Positions 60,595 to 64,000 of a stretch of DNA of 64,000 nucleotides are shown piece by piece. The position numbers and the translations under genes are program-made. The DNA is from an uncultured Alphaproteobacteria bacterium (GTDB lineage Bacteria > Pseudomonadota > Alphaproteobacteria > Caulobacterales > Caulobacteraceae). The notes beneath the pieces were generated by a model. That model was not told the DNA's origin. It did not search any database and saw only the letters and a program-made list of their open reading frames with translations. The stretch's first letter is position 1. Every line of letters starts with the position of its first letter. The stretch lies in the NCBI GenBank assembly GCA_903909375.1, contig CAIVVM010000038.1, positions 1-64,000 of the forward strand. Direction: 5' to 3'.

Positions 60595-61941
60595 CTAGGC
60601 TGCGTTGCGCAGGCCCTGCTTCGACGGCTTCGCGCAGAACTTCGCCCACTCCGCCATGAGCTCCTTGCGCCGCTGGAACAGGTCGCCTCGCGCATAGGCT
60701 GCCTCGGTCTTGTCGCCCACCACATGAGCCAACGCACGCTCGGCAAGTTCGGTTGGGAAGGTCGTCGTCTCAGAAACCCAGTCCCGGAACGTCGACCTGA
60801 AACCGTGCGCGGTCACGTCGCCGAGCTTCATACGTCGCAGGAGCATCAGGAAGGCCATGTTCGAGAGTGGCTTGCCCGGTCGGGAGCCGGGGAAGACGAG
60901 TCCCATCGGGTAGGTGTCGGTCGGCTTGAGCTTCTTGAGCAGCGCCTGTGCGGGGACGGACAAGGGCACTCTATGTTCGCGGCCAGCCTTCATCCGTTCC
61001 GCAGGAACGATCCAGACGCCCGCTTTCAGGTCGATCTCCGACCACTTCGCGCCGATCACCTCGCCGGTTCGGGCGGCCGTCAGGATAGCGAACTCCAGCG
61101 CCCGGGCCGAGGTGCTCTCCATGGCGCGTAGATTCGCCATGCAGGCCCCCATCTTTGTGGCAGGCAGCGCCGCGTGATGCTTGACACCACGCACCTTGGA
61201 GACGGCCGGCAGCGCCAGCTTCAGGTTGCCGCGCCACGCCGCCGGATTGTCGCCAATCCGCAGGTTCTTCACCCGGGCATAGTCGAGGATGGTCTCGATT
61301 CGCCCCCGAAGGCGGCTTGCCGTCTCAGGCCTCGCCTCCCACAGCGGAACGGGGCTCTTGTCCTTCACGACTACATCCTGCCGCAACACCTTGAGCACCG
61401 CTGCGGTGTCGATGTCACCGACGATCGAGGTGCCGATGAGGGGGTATGCGTAGGTCTCAAGCGTCGCGGTCCATTGCGCGGCGTGCTTCGCGTTCGTCCA
61501 CTTCACCTGGTTCGAACGCAGGTACTCACCCGCCACCTGTTTGAAGGTGATTGCACGGGCCACCCGGGCGATGCGTTCGACCCGCTCAGCGTCCTTCACC
61601 GACAGCGGATCCTGTCCCTTGGCCTTCAGCGTCCGGGCCTCCGCGGCGGCCTTGCGCGCGTCCGCCAGCTTGATTGCGGGGAAGGGCCCCAAGCCCATCA
61701 TGCGGGCCTTGCCGTGCAGCATGTAGCGGTAGACCCAGCTCGCCGTCGGGAGCTCCCCATCCTTGCCTCGCCGGCCGTCAAGGGCGAGGTACAGGCCGCC
61801 ACCGTCGTGGAGGTAGCGCATTCCTCTACAAACGCGCTTGGTGGCCTGTTCGATTCCGACCTGGGAAAGCCTGTTGATCTGGCGGGCCACCCTATACATC
61901 CCCCTATACAAGTCTGAGCCGGGTTGCTGGCGTTTGGGCAC
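60595..61941 (-). CDS. int: P4-type tyrosine integrase
   Basis: 448 residues from GTG 61941; a shorter start at ATG 61899 (MYRVARQINRLS) fits the family start better. The N-terminal DUF4102-type arm-binding domain has YLHDGGGLYLAL. The catalytic residues are in TAARTGEVIGAKW (Arg), HGFRSTFRDW (His-x-x-Arg), ALAHVVGDKTEAAYARGD (His and Tyr nucleophile). It integrates the island at the tRNA-Ser 3' end, 116 bp away. The first codons overlap the direct repeats TTGTATAGG also seen in the seven composite sites, so arm binding may repress its own gene. Confidence 0.92.
   Translation of the reverse strand: MPKRQQPGSDLYRGMYRVARQINRLSQVGIEQATKRVCRGMRYLHDGGGLYLALDGRRGKDGELPTASWVYRYMLHGKARMMGLGPFPAIKLADARKAAAEARTLKAKGQDPLSVKDAERVERIARVARAITFKQVAGEYLRSNQVKWTNAKHAAQWTATLETYAYPLIGTSIVGDIDTAAVLKVLRQDVVVKDKSPVPLWEARPETASRLRGRIETILDYARVKNLRIGDNPAAWRGNLKLALPAVSKVRGVKHHAALPATKMGACMANLRAMESTSARALEFAILTAARTGEVIGAKWSEIDLKAGVWIVPAERMKAGREHRVPLSVPAQALLKKLKPTDTYPMGLVFPGSRPGKPLSNMAFLMLLRRMKLGDVTAHGFRSTFRDWVSETTTFPTELAERALAHVVGDKTEAAYARGDLFQRRKELMAEWAKFCAKPSKQGLRNAA
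61891..61911 (-). repeat. Arm-type direct repeats on the integrase side
   Basis: Minus strand TTGTATAGG (start 61911) and ATGTATAGG (start 61899), 12-bp period, same orientation as the arms at attL. There is no core 52 bp downstream. Instead the tRNA core lies about 145 bp upstream, so this is the other arm of the attachment site, inside the integrase start region. Confidence 0.65.
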
Positions 61942-62056
61942 GAACCGTGACGCGCGTCAGCGAACGATGGATTCAGAATAACATAAGTAGAGTCAAGGAC
62001 CTAATGGTCGCCAGCGGTCGCCGGCGGGCCTCCACGAACGTTCGAAATTCAGGAAT

Positions 62057-62146
62057 TGGCGGAGAGGGTGGGATTCGAACCCACGATACCCTTCCAGGTA
62101 CGCCGCATTTCGAGTGCGGTACTTTCAACCACTCAGCCACCTCTCC
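62057..62146 (-). tRNA. serU: tRNA-Ser (anticodon CGA)
   Basis: 90 nt with encoded CCA. The acceptor stem is GGAGAGG paired with CCTCTCC, followed by G and CCA. The anticodon arm CCGCA-CTCGAAA-TGCGG shows anticodon CGA. A long variable arm (GTACCTGGAAGGGTATC) and the T-loop GGTTCGAATCC are present. The island occupies the sequence directly after the 3' end; the gene stays intact because the element restores that end. The symbol follows enterobacterial usage for CGA and may differ here. Confidence 0.93.
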
Positions 62147-62241
62147 AGAGCCAGCAAACGGGACCACAAGGGGCCCCGTCGAGCGAGCGCGGAACCTAAT
62201 CATCGCGGCCCGGGGGCGCAAGGGGGCAGTTGGCGCGGATT

Positions 62242-62694
62242 TCAGCGGGGGTAGAGGATCATCTGGGTGCAGCGGAAGACGGCCATGATCTTGCCGGTGG
62301 TGGCGTTTGTGGCCTCCGCGTCCCAGACCTGGGTCATGCGGCCGCCGTGCAGCAGGCGCGCCTCGCAGGTGACCTGTTCGCCGATCCTGGCGGTGCCCAG
62401 GTAGTTGGTCTTGATCTCGACGGTGGTGAAGCCGCTGGCGCCCTCGGGCAGGGAGGCCACGCAGCCGTAGCCGCAGGCGCTGTCCACCAGGGCCACGACA
62501 GAGGCGGCGTGCAGGAAGCCGTTGGCCGCCATGTGCTGCTTGCCCACGGTGAAGCCGCCGGCGGCGTGGCCGTTGGAAACATCCTGCCACGCGATGCCGA
62601 GTTCGCCCGGCAGGGTGCCCTTCTGCCGCTCTTCGAACAGGGCCGCCTGATTGCCTTCGAGCATGGTGGTGATCTCCGTCGGGTGTCGGGACAT
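62242..62694 (-). CDS. PaaI-type hotdog thioesterase
   Basis: 150 residues from ATG 62694 (MSRHPTEITTMLEGN). The hotdog fold signature is clear: GFTVGKQHMAANGFLHAASV then ALVDSACGYG, with the Asn/Gly-x-x-His loop and the Asp of the catalytic helix, and VEIKTNYLGTARIGEQV. It hydrolyses acyl-CoA or aryl-CoA thioesters in the cytoplasm. It is divergent from an acyl-CoA ligase with 102 bp between starts, and the two probably act on related acids. This is the right-hand host region after the tRNA. Confidence 0.85.
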   Translation of the reverse strand: MSRHPTEITTMLEGNQAALFEERQKGTLPGELGIAWQDVSNGHAAGGFTVGKQHMAANGFLHAASVVALVDSACGYGCVASLPEGASGFTTVEIKTNYLGTARIGEQVTCEARLLHGGRMTQVWDAEATNATTGKIMAVFRCTQMILYPR

Positions 62695-62796
62695 GGGAAA
62701 CTGACGTGGCGAAAGCCAAGGGTAATTCAGCCGGCTTCGGCCTTGCCTGCGGAGTCGGGGGCGTCGAGAGTGGCGGCGAAGCACGGGGCGGATGCG

Positions 62797-64000
62797 ATGA
62801 CCGACGAGATGATCTCCTTTGGCGCCAAGCTGGCGCTGCATGCGGCGCGCGGGCCGGATGCGCCGGCGGTCAGCTGCGGGGCAGAGACGCTCACCTATGG
62901 GCAGCTGCATCGCCTGTCGAACCGCCTCGCCCGGGGCCTGGCGGCCCGCGGGGTGAAGTTCGGGGATCTGGTGACTGTGGGCCTGCCCAACTCCGTGGGG
63001 TTCGTGGCGATCTGCTACGGGATCTGGAAGCTGGGGGCCACGCCGCAGCCGGTGTCGTTCCGGCTGCCCAAGGGGGAGCTGCAGGCGATCATTGCGCTGG
63101 CGAAGGCGCCGCTGGTGATCGCGGAGTTTACCCACGAGGTCGACCGCCCGGTGGTGTCTGTGGCCGATCTGCTCGCCCTCTCCGATGATGACAGCGACCT
63201 GCCCGACCAGATCCCGCCGATCTCGAAGGCGCCCACGAGCGGGGGATCAACGGGCCGTCCGAAGCTGATCCTGGCGGGCCAGCCGGGGCTGTCGCTGAAG
63301 GAGGCGACCGAGGTTCCGTTCTACGGGATCCGCACGGGCCAGACGGTGCTGCTCCCGGCGCCGCTCTATCACAACGCCCCGTTCACCCTGACCATGAGCG
63401 CGACCCAGGCGGGGGCCCATGTGGTGCTGACGCCGCGGTTCGATCCGGAGGGCACGCTGGCGGAGATTGCAGCGCGCAAGGTGGAATGGCTCTACCTGGT
63501 GCCGACCATGATGAACCGGATCTGGCATCTGCCCGAGGATGTGCGCGACCGGTACGACATTTCGAGCGTTCACACGCTCTGGCACATGGCGGCGCCCTGT
63601 CCGCCCTGGCTGAAGGAAGCCTTCATCCACTGGATCGCGCCAGGCGAGGTGATGGAGCTCTATGCGGGCACCGAGGCCCAGGCGATCTCGATCATTTCGG
63701 GTTCGGAGTGGCTGACGCACCGGGGATCAGTGGGCCGCGTGGCCGTTGGCGAGATGAAGGTGGTGGGGGAGGACGGCGCCGAACTGCCGCCCGGCGAGGT
63801 GGGCGAGATCTACATGCGCCGGGCCCCGGGCGTGGCGGAAACCTACAGGTATCTGGGCGCCGACGCGCGAACGATCACGGACGGATGGGAGAGCCTGGGC
63901 GACCTGGGGTCTTTCGATGCCGAGGGCTATCTCTATCTGGCCGACCGGCGCACGGACATGATCCTGGTGGGCGGCTCCAACGTCTATCCCGCCGAGATCG
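62797..64000 (+). CDS. AMP-forming acyl-CoA synthetase, 3' end outside window
   Basis: At least 401 residues from ATG 62797 (MTDEMISFGAKLALHA), running off the window. The adenylation motifs are seen in order: the P-loop-like PTSGGSTGRPKLI near 150, LYHNAPFTLT near 190, the ELYAGTEAQ motif near 290, and TDGWESLGDLGSFDAEGYLYLADRRTDM near 360, then GGSNVYPAEI. It activates a carboxylic acid as acyl-AMP and transfers it to CoA. The style is that of the bile-acid and fatty-acid CoA ligase group. Substrate unknown. Confidence 0.85.
   Translation, partial: MTDEMISFGAKLALHAARGPDAPAVSCGAETLTYGQLHRLSNRLARGLAARGVKFGDLVTVGLPNSVGFVAICYGIWKLGATPQPVSFRLPKGELQAIIALAKAPLVIAEFTHEVDRPVVSVADLLALSDDDSDLPDQIPPISKAPTSGGSTGRPKLILAGQPGLSLKEATEVPFYGIRTGQTVLLPAPLYHNAPFTLTMSATQAGAHVVLTPRFDPEGTLAEIAARKVEWLYLVPTMMNRIWHLPEDVRDRYDISSVHTLWHMAAPCPPWLKEAFIHWIAPGEVMELYAGTEAQAISIISGSEWLTHRGSVGRVAVGEMKVVGEDGAELPPGEVGEIYMRRAPGVAETYRYLGADARTITDGWESLGDLGSFDAEGYLYLADRRTDMILVGGSNVYPAEI

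Larger units (their letters stand above)
17485..62070. mobile_element. 44.6-kb genomic island at tRNA-Ser(CGA)
   Basis: The 15-bp sequence TTGGCGGAGAGGGTG occurs at 17485-17499 and again at 62056-62070, where it is the 3' end of tRNA-Ser(CGA) with CCA. A P4-type integrase lies 116 bp from the tRNA and reads away from it. AlpA-like proteins and a prim-pol/VapE replication protein follow. The interior carries DISARM, an ABC-three-component operon, several PD-(D/E)xK-type proteins, a VirB4 remnant and secreted proteases. No complete transfer machinery is present, so it is integrative but not self-conjugative. Left flank at 17211-17484 is AT-rich without a gene. Confidence 0.85.

Noticed and set aside
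1-64000. CRISPR arrays and rRNA genes
   Set aside because: I saw no regularly spaced repeat array and no rRNA-like sequence.

Overview
The window looks like the chromosome of a GC-rich alphaproteobacterium, most likely of the Caulobacterales (Caulobacter/Phenylobacterium type). This rests on the housekeeping genes at both ends: a DUF1465 protein beside a cysteine-free L31 (rpmE), an MsbA-like ABC exporter, a glycerophosphodiesterase and suhB on the left (1-4747), and tRNA-Ser(CGA), a PaaI-type thioesterase and an AMP-forming acyl-CoA ligase on the right (62057-64000). The genus is an inference. Almost everything between these ends looks acquired.

Region by region. (1) 4.8-11.1 kb: a catabolic cluster (DUF2855 protein, four-helix membrane protein, subfamily-I-type haloalkane dehalogenase, unknown membrane protein, two TetR regulators with visible operators, Rieske oxygenase) flanked by 78-bp direct repeats that duplicate the 3' end of the gene at 11100-11723. 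(2) 12.3-17.2 kb: an AraC regulator, TonB-dependent receptor and HSL-type esterase cluster, then an XRE regulator with a perfect palindrome upstream. (3) 17485-62070: a 44.6-kb genomic island integrated at the 3' end of tRNA-Ser(CGA). A 15-bp direct repeat of the tRNA end marks the boundaries, and a P4-type integrase, AlpA and a prim-pol/VapE replication protein sit beside the tRNA.

The island is a defence and conflict island built of modules. From left to right: class 1 DISARM without drmC (drmB, drmA, drmMI, drmD); a DUF6602 nuclease-like gene; an eight-gene minus-strand operon made of an ABC-three-component core (DUF4297 nuclease, middle component, zinc-hook SMC-like ATPase), a HEPN-type protein, a PD-(D/E)xK-type protein, two proteins of unknown function and a terminal CHAT protease; a single-gene nuclease module; a VirB4 remnant, a tyrosinase, a secreted trypsin/caspase pair and a lipoprotein; a NucS-like nuclease, a giant tyrosine recombinase and a small nuclease-like gene; and the replication/integration module.

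The most unusual observation is a family of seven composite sites, two at the left end of the island and five inside it, each lying at a junction between modules. Each has two 9-bp direct repeats (consensus TTGTATAGG) with a 12-bp period, and then, exactly 52 bp from the start of the second repeat, a core of GGCGGA-N7-TCCGCC type. The outermost left core carries the tRNA-Ser 3' end, and the same direct repeats overlap the start of the integrase. They therefore look like recombinase attachment sites (arm sites plus core). The inference is that the island grew, or still exchanges defence modules, through att-like joints.
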